Shown piece by piece: positions 39,153 to 48,283 of a stretch of 50,593 nucleotides of DNA. The notes below the pieces were generated by a model. That model saw only the letters and a list, made by a program, of their open reading frames with translations. It was not told the DNA's origin and made no database searches. The position numbers and the translations under genes were made by a program. The stretch's first letter is position 1. Every line of letters starts with the position of its first letter. The stretch is from positions 1-50,593 of the forward strand of contig WRLD01000023.1 of the NCBI GenBank assembly GCA_009777845.1. The letters run 5' to 3'. The DNA comes from Defluviitaleaceae bacterium. GTDB taxonomy: Bacteria; Bacillota; Clostridia; Lachnospirales; WQUN01.

Positions 39153-40550
39153 CTACAAAGGGTTGCGTAACGCATTTTCAATGATAGCGTCAATTTGCCC
39201 CCGCAATTCCGCAATTTTCGCTTTTATTAAATCCTGCTTTTCGATTTCCGCTTTTATCTCGTTGACAATGCGTTGTTGTTCAGACAATGAAATATCGGGG
39301 AGAGGAAACTCGCGAACAACAGATGGGAAAATGTTTGTATTGTTTCCAAGCCCTTTTTTATAAACTTCAATTAGATACTGAAAAAAAGCTGTTCTAAAAT
39401 AATAATAAGCGAAAAGTCCGTTATAATTTGTTAATCGTATCCTCATTGTAAAATCGGCAAAAACACCCCTTACATCTTCGTTATCTATGAGGGCAACCTT
39501 ACCTATAGTTCCCTCGCCAGAACGAGCCAGCAAAATATCATTACGCCTAATGGTCTTGGCTTGCTTGATGTCGGAATATGCCTTTGAAACTCGTTTAGCA
39601 TCTTCGGATTCAAATCGCCAGTTTTTTATCGTTGCCATTGAGATGTAAAAATACTCTCCGTCATCGAAATAATCATTCGGTGAAACACTTTCACCCAAAA
39701 CGATTGGCTCGGCAAGATAGTGCTTAATCTTTTTATTTGTTATTCCTTGCAGCTGCTCCATTACAAATGCACCTGCGGAGCGGTGAAATTTTGTACTAAA
39801 TCGCAAATCGGGATTGTTTGAAAAATCCGACAGCTTCACAATAAATCGTTTTGAGGCTTTAAGCTCCTCTAGCTTGGTGTAATCAAACCCAAATTCCCGC
39901 GAGAATACGCTGTCAATTAGGGCTTGTATAGGCCTGGCTTGCTCTTTTAATTCCATAATTTTTTTATCAATTCGCTTACAGTCAGCAACGCAATTTTCGA
40001 TATTATCCTTATCTATTATAGGTATCCTTATGTTTTCTAAATCATATTGCTGTAAATTTGGTTGTGCTTTTTGGGAAACAACACCAAAAATGTAACCGAT
40101 ATAATAATCGCTTTGCAACAATTTCTCGTAAAAGTATGAGTTTAATTCTACGCTTTTAGGTCGCAAGCAAACAGTATTATTAGAAAACGTACCACCAGAA
40201 AATTCCTCAACCAATCCTATCTTACCAACAGTCCCTATTGTTGCCAAGACTAAATCGTTTTTTCTAAGCTGCTTATCTTCTGCTATACAACAGTCGTCAT
40301 TAAGATACATCATTTTCTCGTTGCTGATTCCGTACTTATATGAAATATCACCTACACGGACATACGATACCCCTGTTTCTTCTTCTGAATAGTATTTTGT
40401 CTGCACACTTCCGTTTATAATGTAAAATAAATCCTTTACTAGTGCAAAGTCTGCATGTGCTTGTGAGGCTATAGTACGTTGATATTTAACGTCTGAACGT
40501 AAATATTTATGTTTTGCTATTTCGCTTATGAAGCAATTGGTAACAAACAT
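39153..40550 (-). CDS. hsdS: Type I-like specificity subunit (HsdS)
   Basis: HsdS determines the two half-sites of a bipartite recognition sequence. The 465 residues form two target-recognition domains (about 35-185 and 265-435), each ending in a conserved helix: NIRIPIIDKDNIENCV... and FPLPDISLSEQQRIVNEI. VRVGDISYKYGIS and SMATIKNWRFE are the usual central strands. The central region carries a long helical spacer. GAGGG precedes the ATG. It follows the fused nuclease-methyltransferase gene after a 57-base gap occupied by a family F hairpin. Confidence 0.93.
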   Translation of the reverse strand: MFVTNCFISEIAKHKYLRSDVKYQRTIASQAHADFALVKDLFYIINGSVQTKYYSEEETGVSYVRVGDISYKYGISNEKMMYLNDDCCIAEDKQLRKNDLVLATIGTVGKIGLVEEFSGGTFSNNTVCLRPKSVELNSYFYEKLLQSDYYIGYIFGVVSQKAQPNLQQYDLENIRIPIIDKDNIENCVADCKRIDKKIMELKEQARPIQALIDSVFSREFGFDYTKLEELKASKRFIVKLSDFSNNPDLRFSTKFHRSAGAFVMEQLQGITNKKIKHYLAEPIVLGESVSPNDYFDDGEYFYISMATIKNWRFESEDAKRVSKAYSDIKQAKTIRRNDILLARSGEGTIGKVALIDNEDVRGVFADFTMRIRLTNYNGLFAYYYFRTAFFQYLIEVYKKGLGNNTNIFPSVVREFPLPDISLSEQQRIVNEIKAEIEKQDLIKAKIAELRGQIDAIIENALRNPL

Positions 40551-40573
40551 TATCTATCCCTCACTTTTCTGGC

Positions 40574-40596
40574 TCGCCTTCGGCGATTTTTCATGT
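40574..40596 (-). repeat. Family F hairpin, copy 2 (between the RM subunit genes)
   Basis: Twenty-three bases identical to 24889-24911. On the minus strand the TCGCC-GAA-GGCGA hairpin lies 12 bases after the methyltransferase stop, and a GAGGG ribosome binding site for hsdS follows about 14 bases later. Confidence 0.75.
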
Positions 40597-40607
40597 GCGG
40601 ATTTACA

Positions 40608-43019
40608 CTACTCCCAAACAATATCCCGAACATAGTCAAGTATAGTATCTCTAACATCATCATTCACAAGTACAACACCGTCACTATCCGTCCTGTAGAG
40701 GTCATTAGCCATAACCCTCTCGCCGCGCTGTGAACGCTTATACCCAACATTGTCGGCTTCTGCCATAAAAACAGAATAGTTGATTTTTTCAGACACTACA
40801 CCAAAAACCCACCATGTATTTACAAAACCAAAAATATCTTGTGTACCTTTATCATAAGAACACAAGCCCCAAAGCTCCTCATAATATTTTTTAATCAGTC
40901 CGCTTGTATCAAGCACATCATCACGTTCAGTAATATAACACCTTAACATCGAACGCAATACCGCCGCTTCCTCATCGGCGGTTAGCCCTTTTATGGACGG
41001 CAGCTTAGCTTTTTCTTTTTTGCCGTCATATACTGCCAGCAAATTCTCAACTCTCGTTTTTAAATACGAATATTCTTTGCTTGCTTCCGACCACGCTTCA
41101 TTCCATTCCTCAATTTCTGATTTGGTTTTTTTCTGTGCGAACAAAATGCTCGTTTTTGTAGACGTAAACGGCTCGAATGTAATCTGCGGAAGCGAAACAA
41201 CCGCCTTAATTTTAAAATATTTATATAAAAATAAACGGATATATTTATTTTCCGTAGTATCAAATATGCTTTCGGGAAGCACTGCCGCAAGCCTGCCGTT
41301 TTCTCGCAGAAGCTGATACCAACGCTCAACAAAAAGGTTTTCAGAATTTTTCTTGTTACCAAAAAGAAAGGATTTGGCAAGCGTTTTTTTAGTGTCATTA
41401 TCAAGGTCAACACTAAAAGGAGGATTAGTTAATATAATGTCGAATTGGGCATTTACATCTATCCCATTATATAAATCGTCCTTACTGCTTCCGTTAAGTA
41501 CATTGGGCGGAGGTTCTTTAATGTATTTTGAAAACGGCAACAGCCCGTCCTTAATAAATATATTAGTAGAGCCGTCCCCATGTAAAATCATGTTTACCTT
41601 AATAGCCGTCCCAAGATTAAAGTTAAACTCATTTGCGTAAATATAATCCTTTGCCCAAATATGCTCGTGATAATTTGGTTCAAACCACGCCTGTATTTTA
41701 TCTTTTACATCGCGAGATGTGCCAAGCGCAGCTCTAAAGCGGTATTTCATATTTTGGGTAATAAATTTCATATATTCAAGTAAAAATGTCCCACTGCCTG
41801 CCGAGGGGTCAATCATATAAGGAAGCTCTTTGTCCTCCCTTATTTTTTTTATGGCGAGGTTATCGGCTTGCAACGCCCAAAGCATAAACTTAACAATGTT
41901 AATATGTGTAAAAAACTGCCCCTTAGTCTGCTTAAAGCCCGTACGTATAATACCCTCGAAAAAATCCCCCAAAATATCCTTACCGCTAAGGCTGTTTCTT
42001 CCTTCCACGAAAGAAATCCCCTCAAATCTTTGCACTGTATATTTTAGCTTTGATAAAGAGAATTTTTTTGTATCAATTACATACGACTTTGTTAATTCTG
42101 CCTCGTCTGATATATATAGCTTTGATTTTAACGCGCGGCGATACAGGCAGTTGACACGCTCAAAAAGCATTTCGTTTGTTTCAAATGCTTCATTGTCCTC
42201 ATCTTTGGTCTTAGCAAACGCTAGTGACTGAAACTCGTATGTTTCGCCGTCCTCTTTTTCGCTTTCGTCTTGAATCTTAGCAAGAATAAGGTTTGTTAAA
42301 GAAGCAAAAACATCGTTATCGTCTGTTCCGCCGCCGCCCCAAAGCACATTGTGCAAATCGCTTTGCAACCGCTCTAGGGTTCCATGTGTAAAGTCCGTTT
42401 CCAAATCCTTATCTGTTGCTTTTACATAGGGGCGCTTTTGGGCTTTACCATATTTTTTAGGCAGCTCATTGACATATTCTCTGTCTGCATCTACCCAATC
42501 GGAAAATGTTTGGAATTTTTCTCTATCTATAATTATACATTCGTCAACCAGCTTTCCGCCAATTTCTCCGACTGTATAAAGAACAAGATATTTTACCTCA
42601 TTGCCATCTACACATTCCATGCCCGCAACCTTATAAAGCTGTTCTTCTATTACAGCATCTTTGTCAATGGTTGAATAGCTGTCATTTCCGTCAGGCTTTT
42701 TAATTTCAATAAACAGAAATGCGTTTCCCTTTGAATCTCTTACGACCACATCAATGCGACTTGTCAGCGTATGGGGTCTACCAGAGGTATATTCTCGTTC
42801 AATTTCAATGTTTTCTGCTTTATATCCTAATTCGTTTATAAGTCTTGTTAAAAAAAACGCACGAACAAGCTCTTCTTCGCCGTCACCACGCAAATTTTTA
42901 ATGTCACGCCCTTGAACAATCCCCGAATAGGATATTTTATTGTTGCTTAAATCCAAATGAGCAACGGCTTTGTTTGGCTTTGAGCTTATATACTCTGCAA
43001 GCAGCTTTTTATTTACCAT
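40608..43019 (-). CDS. Fused restriction nuclease-N6-adenine methyltransferase
   Basis: The ATG at 43017-43019 has AGAGGG upstream; an extended frame reaches 43130 but has no ribosome binding site. The 803 residues begin with an HsdR_N-like PD-(D/E)xK nuclease domain, with catalytic residues in RIDVVV (about 86-92) and FIEIKKPD (about 102-109). A helical linker follows, then an HsdM-like methyltransferase with DPSAGSGTFLLEY (about 402) and NPPF (about 531). Nuclease and methyltransferase in one chain plus a separate HsdS is the layout of BcgI-type (type IIB) systems. No HsdR translocase is nearby. Exact type is inferred. Confidence 0.88.
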   Translation of the reverse strand: MVNKKLLAEYISSKPNKAVAHLDLSNNKISYSGIVQGRDIKNLRGDGEEELVRAFFLTRLINELGYKAENIEIEREYTSGRPHTLTSRIDVVVRDSKGNAFLFIEIKKPDGNDSYSTIDKDAVIEEQLYKVAGMECVDGNEVKYLVLYTVGEIGGKLVDECIIIDREKFQTFSDWVDADREYVNELPKKYGKAQKRPYVKATDKDLETDFTHGTLERLQSDLHNVLWGGGGTDDNDVFASLTNLILAKIQDESEKEDGETYEFQSLAFAKTKDEDNEAFETNEMLFERVNCLYRRALKSKLYISDEAELTKSYVIDTKKFSLSKLKYTVQRFEGISFVEGRNSLSGKDILGDFFEGIIRTGFKQTKGQFFTHINIVKFMLWALQADNLAIKKIREDKELPYMIDPSAGSGTFLLEYMKFITQNMKYRFRAALGTSRDVKDKIQAWFEPNYHEHIWAKDYIYANEFNFNLGTAIKVNMILHGDGSTNIFIKDGLLPFSKYIKEPPPNVLNGSSKDDLYNGIDVNAQFDIILTNPPFSVDLDNDTKKTLAKSFLFGNKKNSENLFVERWYQLLRENGRLAAVLPESIFDTTENKYIRLFLYKYFKIKAVVSLPQITFEPFTSTKTSILFAQKKTKSEIEEWNEAWSEASKEYSYLKTRVENLLAVYDGKKEKAKLPSIKGLTADEEAAVLRSMLRCYITERDDVLDTSGLIKKYYEELWGLCSYDKGTQDIFGFVNTWWVFGVVSEKINYSVFMAEADNVGYKRSQRGERVMANDLYRTDSDGVVLVNDDVRDTILDYVRDIVWE

Positions 43020-43149
43020 AAAAATCCCTCTGTTTTCTGTTTTTTGCCTAAGCAGGTCTATTATAACCGTATAAATTCCCATACGCAAACAAATACTAGC
43101 TTTTAAGTACGACAAACGCATGAATTGCATTATCCATGTAAATTAAAGG

Positions 43150-43312
43150 TAGTTTAACACGGATTTAGCGGATTTACACGGATTTTGCGGATTCGTTCGT
43201 GGTAAAATTTATCGCCGTTTAGTTCTCAATGAACGCACGAACGAATCCGCGTAAATCTGCGTAAATCCGCTAAATCCGCGTGAAGCCCTTGAATCCCTTA
43301 AATCCGCGTTCT
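43150..43312. repeat. Family C inverted CGGATT array
   Basis: Left arm TTTAACACGGATTTAGCGG, centre containing TCAATGAACGCACGAACG, right arm AATCCGCGTAAATCTGCG onward with AAATCCGCG units. The arms are about 45 bases and nearly complementary. Confidence 0.85.
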
Positions 43313-43314
43313 GT

Positions 43315-43484
43315 GCCTGTTATGCCACGCTCCCTCTGTGCCTCTGTGCCTCTGTGTGAAAATCTTTTTGACAAATAATGAACGTAGGTAAAGCGTATAA
43401 CTCCATTCTTTAGTTAAAAGATTTTTTCACACAGTAGTTCGCACAGAGGCACAAAGCAGAGGGAGCGAGGCACGGCAGACGATA
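43315..43484. repeat. Family B inverted-repeat element, complete
   Basis: Left arm GCCTGTTATGCCACGCTCCC, core AATAATGAACGTAGGTAAAG. The right arm contains the AGTAGTTCG interruption also seen at 17283, plus ACAAAGCAG in the array. Confidence 0.85.
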
Positions 43485-43489
43485 GCACA

Positions 43490-43575
43490 CGGATTTAAAG
43501 GTAGCGGAACACGGCTTCCCCTGCGAAAAAATCCGCGAAAATCCGCCAAATCCGCGGGAATCCGCGTGCCATGCC
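43490..43575. repeat. Family C array, degenerate
   Basis: A single left unit (CACACGGATTTAAAGG), a spacer, and four right-arm units (AAATCCGCGAAAATCCGCC and so on). It ends 39 bases before the ClpP-like gene start, inside its likely promoter region. Confidence 0.65.
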
Positions 43576-43613
43576 TTTAAACTCCCAAAAACCCTATCAT
43601 TCGGAGGTATCCC

Positions 43614-44348
43614 ATGAACACAACCCTACAAACCCAAAACACCCACCAACAAGACGAACAACCAGACCACCCCGACCAACCCAACCCCCAAGACCCCCCA
43701 CAACCCACCCCAACCCAAACCGAAGCCACCATGCTGCCCCCACGCAAAAACCCGCGCGGAACAATCCAGTTTCTCACCATTATCGGGCAAATCGAGGGAC
43801 ATATTATTCTACCGCCCACAAACAAAGCCACAAAGTACGAGCATGTTATCCCACAGCTCGTGGCATGTGCCGAAAATACCGAGGTAGACGGCTTGCTTAT
43901 TTTGTTGAACACAATGGGCGGTGATGTGGAAGCAGGGCTTGCTATAGCAGAGCTGATAGCGCATATCGGCAAGCCGACCGTTTCGCTGGTGCTTGGCGGC
44001 GGCCATTCCATTGGCGTACCCTTGGCGGTATCGGCGGATTATTCCTTTATCGCGCCGTCCGCCACCATGACGTTACACCCTGTAAGAATGAACGGCACGC
44101 TTGTGGGCGCGCCGCAAACCTACGAATATTTCAACAAAACCCAGGAACGCGTGCAGGATTTTATTATAAGCAACTCGCAAATTACGCAGGAACGCTTGAT
44201 TGAGCTAATGATGGACACAAAAACCATGGCACAGGACGTGGGCACAATCATTACAGGCGAGGACGCGGTAAAGGAAAAAATAATAGACGCAGTGGGCGGT
44301 CTGCACTGCGCCATGGAGAAGCTGTACGAGCTTATAGGGAAATCTTAA
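43614..44348 (+). CDS. ClpP-like protease TepA (YmfB)
   Basis: TepA is a ClpP-fold serine protease in Bacillota, linked in Bacillus to protein export and to processing of small proteins. The match to TepA is close: [28 protein letters not shown] and [19 protein letters not shown], with catalytic Ser132 in GHSIG and His155 in MTLHPVR. The first 40 or so residues are a Pro/Gln/Thr-rich extension without a signal peptide. GGAGG precedes the ATG. The stop overlaps the convergent DUF4097 gene by 3 bases. Confidence 0.93.
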   Translation: MNTTLQTQNTHQQDEQPDHPDQPNPQDPPQPTPTQTEATMLPPRKNPRGTIQFLTIIGQIEGHIILPPTNKATKYEHVIPQLVACAENTEVDGLLILLNTMGGDVEAGLAIAELIAHIGKPTVSLVLGGGHSIGVPLAVSADYSFIAPSATMTLHPVRMNGTLVGAPQTYEYFNKTQERVQDFIISNSQITQERLIELMMDTKTMAQDVGTIITGEDAVKEKIIDAVGGLHCAMEKLYELIGKS

Positions 44349-45583
44349 TGAATAACCAACGGCGCATTAGACGTTTCCGCCATTAGCTTAATCCTCTTGC
44401 TCGCGCCGTCATAATTTGTACTACGCGCCTCGATAAGCGACGGCTCGTTAATCAAAAATTCCAAGCCTGTAAGCCCAACGCGCATGTCGCTCATAGCGGC
44501 GTGCGCCTTGATATGGTAGGCGATGTCGGGCATAGAGGGCAGGTTTATGCTTAGCTTGGCGTTGCCTGTTTCCACGTTCCAGGTGTACTCGCTGTACTTC
44601 GCGAAGCGGGAAACAATCACAGACACCGCGCCGTTATAGTTGGACAGCTTTAGCTGGGAAACGTCTAGCTCGTCCGTTTCCATGCTGCCGTTGATGTTTT
44701 CAAAGCTCGCTTGCTCCGCCGTTATTTTGGAAACGGAAAAACGCCCGTTGCTTGTGTCCGCCGCCACGCTGCGCGCCGAAAGTCCGCTCAGGGCAGTGCT
44801 TCCGTTGGCGTTGGAAATGCGAATTTCGTCCGCAACCAACGACGATACATCAAGGCTTGCGTTCATTCCGTCTATTTTCACCGCCGAAAAGGCGCGCTCG
44901 GGTACATATGCGTCAATGGAAACCGCGCCGAAATCGTCAGGCTCGTACTTCAAGAAAAATTTTCCGCCAAGCTGTACCATTTCTATATAGGCGTTCGCTT
45001 TTTTGGCAGAATAACTAAGCCGCGCCGTGATTTTGTCGCCATTGTAGCCCTTCACGCGCACCGCGCCGTTAAAGCACGACAAATTTAATTCGTTATGCCC
45101 ATGTTCTACAAGCATTTCTACTTGCTTTTCCATTGTTCCCGATGCGGAACGCGCAGGGGCAGGCTTGGGCGCAGACTGGCTTCCCTGTGAAGCCCCTGCC
45201 TCACCGCTAAACGCGCACGAAACACGCTCCGCCGCGCCGTTGATTTTGTCCGCCACAACCTCAACAAATTTTTCTACCTTAGGCGCGACATCATGCACGA
45301 AGTTTTCAAACCTGCCCGCCAAATCGTCCGCAGAGGTAGAACGTCCGCCGCCTGTGTTTGGCGTGTAGCCGTCGTATCTCTTGTCACGAGCATACGAATG
45401 TGAAGCCGCGGACGGGCTTGGGCTTGTTGGGCTTGGCGGCGAACTTTGGCTTGGCGTGCTTGGGCTTGGCGTGCCTACGCCTGCACTCGGCACACCGTCC
45501 AACGCCTGTAATAATTTCGCCGCTTCCGTGGCTGTTATTTGTCCGTTCTCAATCATTTTTAGTATTCGTAGTTTTTCGTTCAT
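44345..45583 (-). CDS. DUF4097 adhesin-like protein with N-terminal SHOCT-like motif
   Basis: The 412 residues start with a YvlB-type helix motif ([20 protein letters not shown]), often found with envelope-stress regulators. A Ser/Pro-rich linker follows (about 30-70, [18 protein letters not shown]). The C-terminal half is a DUF4097 beta-helix of repeated strands ([20 protein letters not shown] and similar). No signal peptide is present, which fits a cytoplasmic role as in YvlB-like proteins. The function is unknown. Confidence 0.85.
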   Translation of the reverse strand: MNEKLRILKMIENGQITATEAAKLLQALDGVPSAGVGTPSPSTPSQSSPPSPTSPSPSAASHSYARDKRYDGYTPNTGGGRSTSADDLAGRFENFVHDVAPKVEKFVEVVADKINGAAERVSCAFSGEAGASQGSQSAPKPAPARSASGTMEKQVEMLVEHGHNELNLSCFNGAVRVKGYNGDKITARLSYSAKKANAYIEMVQLGGKFFLKYEPDDFGAVSIDAYVPERAFSAVKIDGMNASLDVSSLVADEIRISNANGSTALSGLSARSVAADTSNGRFSVSKITAEQASFENINGSMETDELDVSQLKLSNYNGAVSVIVSRFAKYSEYTWNVETGNAKLSINLPSMPDIAYHIKAHAAMSDMRVGLTGLEFLINEPSLIEARSTNYDGASKRIKLMAETSNAPLVIH

Positions 45584-45622
45584 GGGTAAGCTCCTTTTTG
45601 CCGTTATTTAAGGGGTTAAGGG

Positions 45623-45668
45623 CATGGAACGCGGATTTACGCGGATTTGACGGATTTTCGCGGATTTT
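45623..45668. repeat. Family C array, one arm
   Basis: Units GGAACGCGGATTTACGCGG, TTTGACGG and TTTTCGCGG. It follows the DUF4097 ribosome binding site directly upstream; only the left arm is seen. Confidence 0.7.
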
Positions 45669-45727
45669 TTCTCGCGTTCATTAAAAACTTACGACTTGCG
45701 GATTACGTAGGTTTTTAAAGGGTATCA

Positions 45728-45830
45728 AACGCGGATTTAACGGATTTTCACGGATTACGCGGATAAAAAAACGCACTAGATAAAATCCGCGTAAATCTGC
45801 GTAAATCCGCTAAATCCGCGTTTAATCATC
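45728..45830. repeat. Family C inverted CGGATT array
   Basis: Left arm AAACGCGGATTTAACGG, short centre ACGCGGATAAAAAAACGC, right arm GATAAAATCCGCG to CGCGTTTAATC. Confidence 0.75.
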
Positions 45831-45848
45831 TTTAAAATCCACTTCTAT

Positions 45849-46009
45849 TGTCTGCTATGCCTCGCTCCCTCTGTGCCTCTGTGCCTCTGTGTGAAAAAAT
45901 CTTTTAACTAAAGAATGGACGTTATACACTTTACCTACGTTCATTATTTATCAAAAAAATTTTTTCACACAGAGGCACAGAGGCACAGAGGGCGAGAGGC
46001 ACAGCAGAA
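45849..46009. repeat. Family B inverted-repeat element, complete
   Basis: Arms with three CACAGAGGC units each; the core reads AAAGAATGGACGTTATACAC, opposite to the copy at 43315. It lies between the two family C arrays of this gap. Confidence 0.85.
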
Positions 46010-46011
46010 GC

Positions 46012-46066
46012 ACGAACGAATCCGCGAAAATCCGTTAAATCCGCGTAAATCCGCGTTCCATGCCTT
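46012..46066. repeat. Family C array, one arm
   Basis: Right-arm units only: ACGAACGAATCCGCG, AAAATCCG, TTAAATCCGCG and CGCGTTCC. Together with the array at 45728 it flanks a family B copy. Confidence 0.7.
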
Positions 46067-46139
46067 TAAACTCCGCCAACCTCGCACTCCAATTCCCAAA
46101 AATCCAAAGCCCTCAAAGTCGTGCCGAAAACATACATTA

Positions 46140-47153
46140 TTACATACGCAATCCACCATACTTTTTCTTCACCCGAATATCCTCGCCGAAAAATTTCAGC
46201 ATTTGATAATTGCCCAAAAAGCGCGAAACAATACGCTCTGAATATTGTGCCGCGAGCGCGTTGGGCGTAAGGTTGGTAGAAATTACCGTAGGCTTACGCG
46301 CCAAAAGCCGCTGGTTGATAATGTCAAACAACGCGGCAGAGGTGATTAGCGTAGAAATTTCCGCGCCCAAATCGTCCAGTATAAGCAGGTCTACCTCGTC
46401 CACGGCTTCGAGCATTTCGTCCGGGGCGGCGAGTGCCTCGCGGTTAAAGCGCGAGTCCTCAATTACCTTGCACAGCCTCGGCACGGTCAAATACAGCACA
46501 GTTTTACCCGCGTCCAGCAAATCCTTGGCTATGCAGTGGCTTATAAATGTCTTGCCTAGCCCTGCCTCGCCGTACAATAGAAGATTTTGGAACACCTCGT
46601 CAAATTTCTGTACAAAGCCCACGGCGTTGCGGTGTATTTTTTCCATATTTGTACGCGGAGAAAGCCCCTCGGCCTCTATTATTTCACCGCCAAACAGGCT
46701 AATATCAAAGCTGTCAAAATTTTCCTCTTTCAAAACGCCGTACATATTAGAAAGCGAATAATATTTTTCAATTAGCCGCTGTTTTAGGCATGTGCAAGCA
46801 ATCGCAGGCAAGCCAACGTCCTGCGGCAAATAGCCTGTGTCCGAGCAATCGGCGCACGCGTACGCAGGCTTTGGCGACAGCTTCCTGTTTTTGGCAAGCA
46901 AAGAAAGGCGTTCGCTCCGTAGAGCCGCCGCCTTTTCACGCGCTTTTTCCACGCCGCCCATATCGCCGCAAAGCATAAGCCGCGACAGACTAAGCCCTAT
47001 TTCGCTTAGCCGCTTGTCTATTTCCCGCAGCTTGGGCGATTTTTTGTACGCCTCCTCGACCTGTACCAGGTGTACGGCCTCGGCGCGTTCCCTTGAAACC
47101 TGCAAGTCGCGCATTACCTCGCGATACGCGTTTTTATGGCTCATTTCTATCAC
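46140..47153 (-). CDS. DnaC/DnaI-type helicase loader (AAA+ ATPase)
   Basis: These ATPases load the replicative helicase onto DNA at the origin. The 337 residues have an N-terminal helical domain, a zinc-type motif (CADCSDTGY, then CTC), and the ATPase core with Walker A YGEAGLGKTFI, Walker B LLILDDLG and sensor VISTNL. The start is GTG at 47151-47153, overlapping the upstream DnaD stop as GTGA; an ATG three codons later, with GGGTGA in front, is an alternative. A DnaD-loader pair is a typical clostridial primosome operon. Confidence 0.93.
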   Translation of the reverse strand: MIEMSHKNAYREVMRDLQVSRERAEAVHLVQVEEAYKKSPKLREIDKRLSEIGLSLSRLMLCGDMGGVEKAREKAAALRSERLSLLAKNRKLSPKPAYACADCSDTGYLPQDVGLPAIACTCLKQRLIEKYYSLSNMYGVLKEENFDSFDISLFGGEIIEAEGLSPRTNMEKIHRNAVGFVQKFDEVFQNLLLYGEAGLGKTFISHCIAKDLLDAGKTVLYLTVPRLCKVIEDSRFNREALAAPDEMLEAVDEVDLLILDDLGAEISTLITSAALFDIINQRLLARKPTVISTNLTPNALAAQYSERIVSRFLGNYQMLKFFGEDIRVKKKYGGLRM

Positions 47154-48220
47154 CCATTATATATATTATCCAAATAAACCCTCTCCAGCTTCTCATACTG
47201 CGAATAATCCACATCACGCTGATTAAAATTCACAAATCTATTTTGCTTAGGCTTTACATTCGCTCTTGTTCCCACGCTCGGCAACGGCCTTAGAATTTTT
47301 TTCGCTTCATGGTATTCCTCGTCCGCGGCGGCTATGTCCTGTAGCTCCTTGACCCCTTTTTCGTGCCAGTCATCTAGGATTCTATCCACGTATTTGAAGC
47401 TCGGCTTTTCCGTTCGGTCGGCACAGCGGTCACAGGCGGCGATTACTATTTCCAGCGACAGCCCCCACTCCCTTAGCCATTTGTTCATATACTTTTTGTT
47501 GCTTGGGGTCGGGTATCTGGACATTCCCAAGTGGCGCATTATTTTTTTGTAATCGCGGTCAAAGTTTTGTACATATAGCTGCGCTTGCTCTATGCTGGTT
47601 ATGTCGTTGTCCGCCCAGTCTATGGCGCATTTTTCTATATAACGCAGACTGCGGTGTTCGTTTTCCTCGCAGTACGTGAACAGGTACTCTATGATGTCTA
47701 TAGGAAGCCTTAGCCAATCGTAGAAGCCAAAAATAACGCTCATATCATTGTACGAGAGCAGCTTGCCCAACGCCCTTTCTGCATGGGAAAAAAGGCTCTC
47801 CACGTCGCGGCTGTCTGTGCGGTAGCAAGCAAGCTCCTGCGCGGTATACTGCGGACGGGATTCCTGCGGGGCTGGGCTTTCCTTGGCTTCGCCGTCCTTT
47901 TGCGGCAACGCCGCTTTTGACAAAATAGGCAGGAAAGTAATCTCCATGCTCTTTTTGTCGGAGGCTATAGCCACAAGCCCCTCTTTTTCCCAGTGCCGCC
48001 ACGCCTTTATTACGTCGCCCTCGGTTAGCTCAAAGCGTTCGCCTATTTCCTGTATGGTGACTGCCTGTCCGTCCAAAAGACGGCGGTAGCTCCATATGTA
48101 AATAAGCGGATATACAGGCAGACAGTCTGTCATATATTCGTCAATAAAGGTGAACGAAAGCACCATGCCCGAACAATTGTTCGCATTATTCATTTTTATA
48201 TCGAACATATTTTCTATCAC
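47150..48220 (-). CDS. DnaD/DnaB-type primosome protein
   Basis: DnaD-domain proteins remodel the origin and recruit the helicase and its loader. The 356 residues have an N-terminal winged helix (VTIQEIGERFELTEGDVIKAW) and two C-terminal DnaD domains, of which YIEKCAIDWADNDITSIEQA and YVDRILDDWHEKGV are the characteristic YxxxILxxW-like elements. The GTG at 48218-48220 has AGGGAG close by; an ATG four codons later lacks good spacing. It is the first gene of the primosome pair and lies downstream of a DnaA-box cluster. Confidence 0.9.
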   Translation of the reverse strand: MIENMFDIKMNNANNCSGMVLSFTFIDEYMTDCLPVYPLIYIWSYRRLLDGQAVTIQEIGERFELTEGDVIKAWRHWEKEGLVAIASDKKSMEITFLPILSKAALPQKDGEAKESPAPQESRPQYTAQELACYRTDSRDVESLFSHAERALGKLLSYNDMSVIFGFYDWLRLPIDIIEYLFTYCEENEHRSLRYIEKCAIDWADNDITSIEQAQLYVQNFDRDYKKIMRHLGMSRYPTPSNKKYMNKWLREWGLSLEIVIAACDRCADRTEKPSFKYVDRILDDWHEKGVKELQDIAAADEEYHEAKKILRPLPSVGTRANVKPKQNRFVNFNQRDVDYSQYEKLERVYLDNIYNG

Positions 48221-48283
48221 TTACTCCCTTACTTAAATCTCCTGCATATAATACTCCATATTTTACAGCTTGAACACCATTTT

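Noticed and set aside
43019..43130. Longer N terminus for the nuclease-methyltransferase, starting at 43130
   Set aside because: The added residues have no domain similarity and no ribosome binding site; AGAGGG lies correctly in front of the ATG at 43019.
44345..44348. Overlap of the convergent clpP-like and DUF4097 stops as a sign of misassembly
   Set aside because: Both proteins have complete family-length C termini; a few bases of convergent overlap are common in compact genomes.
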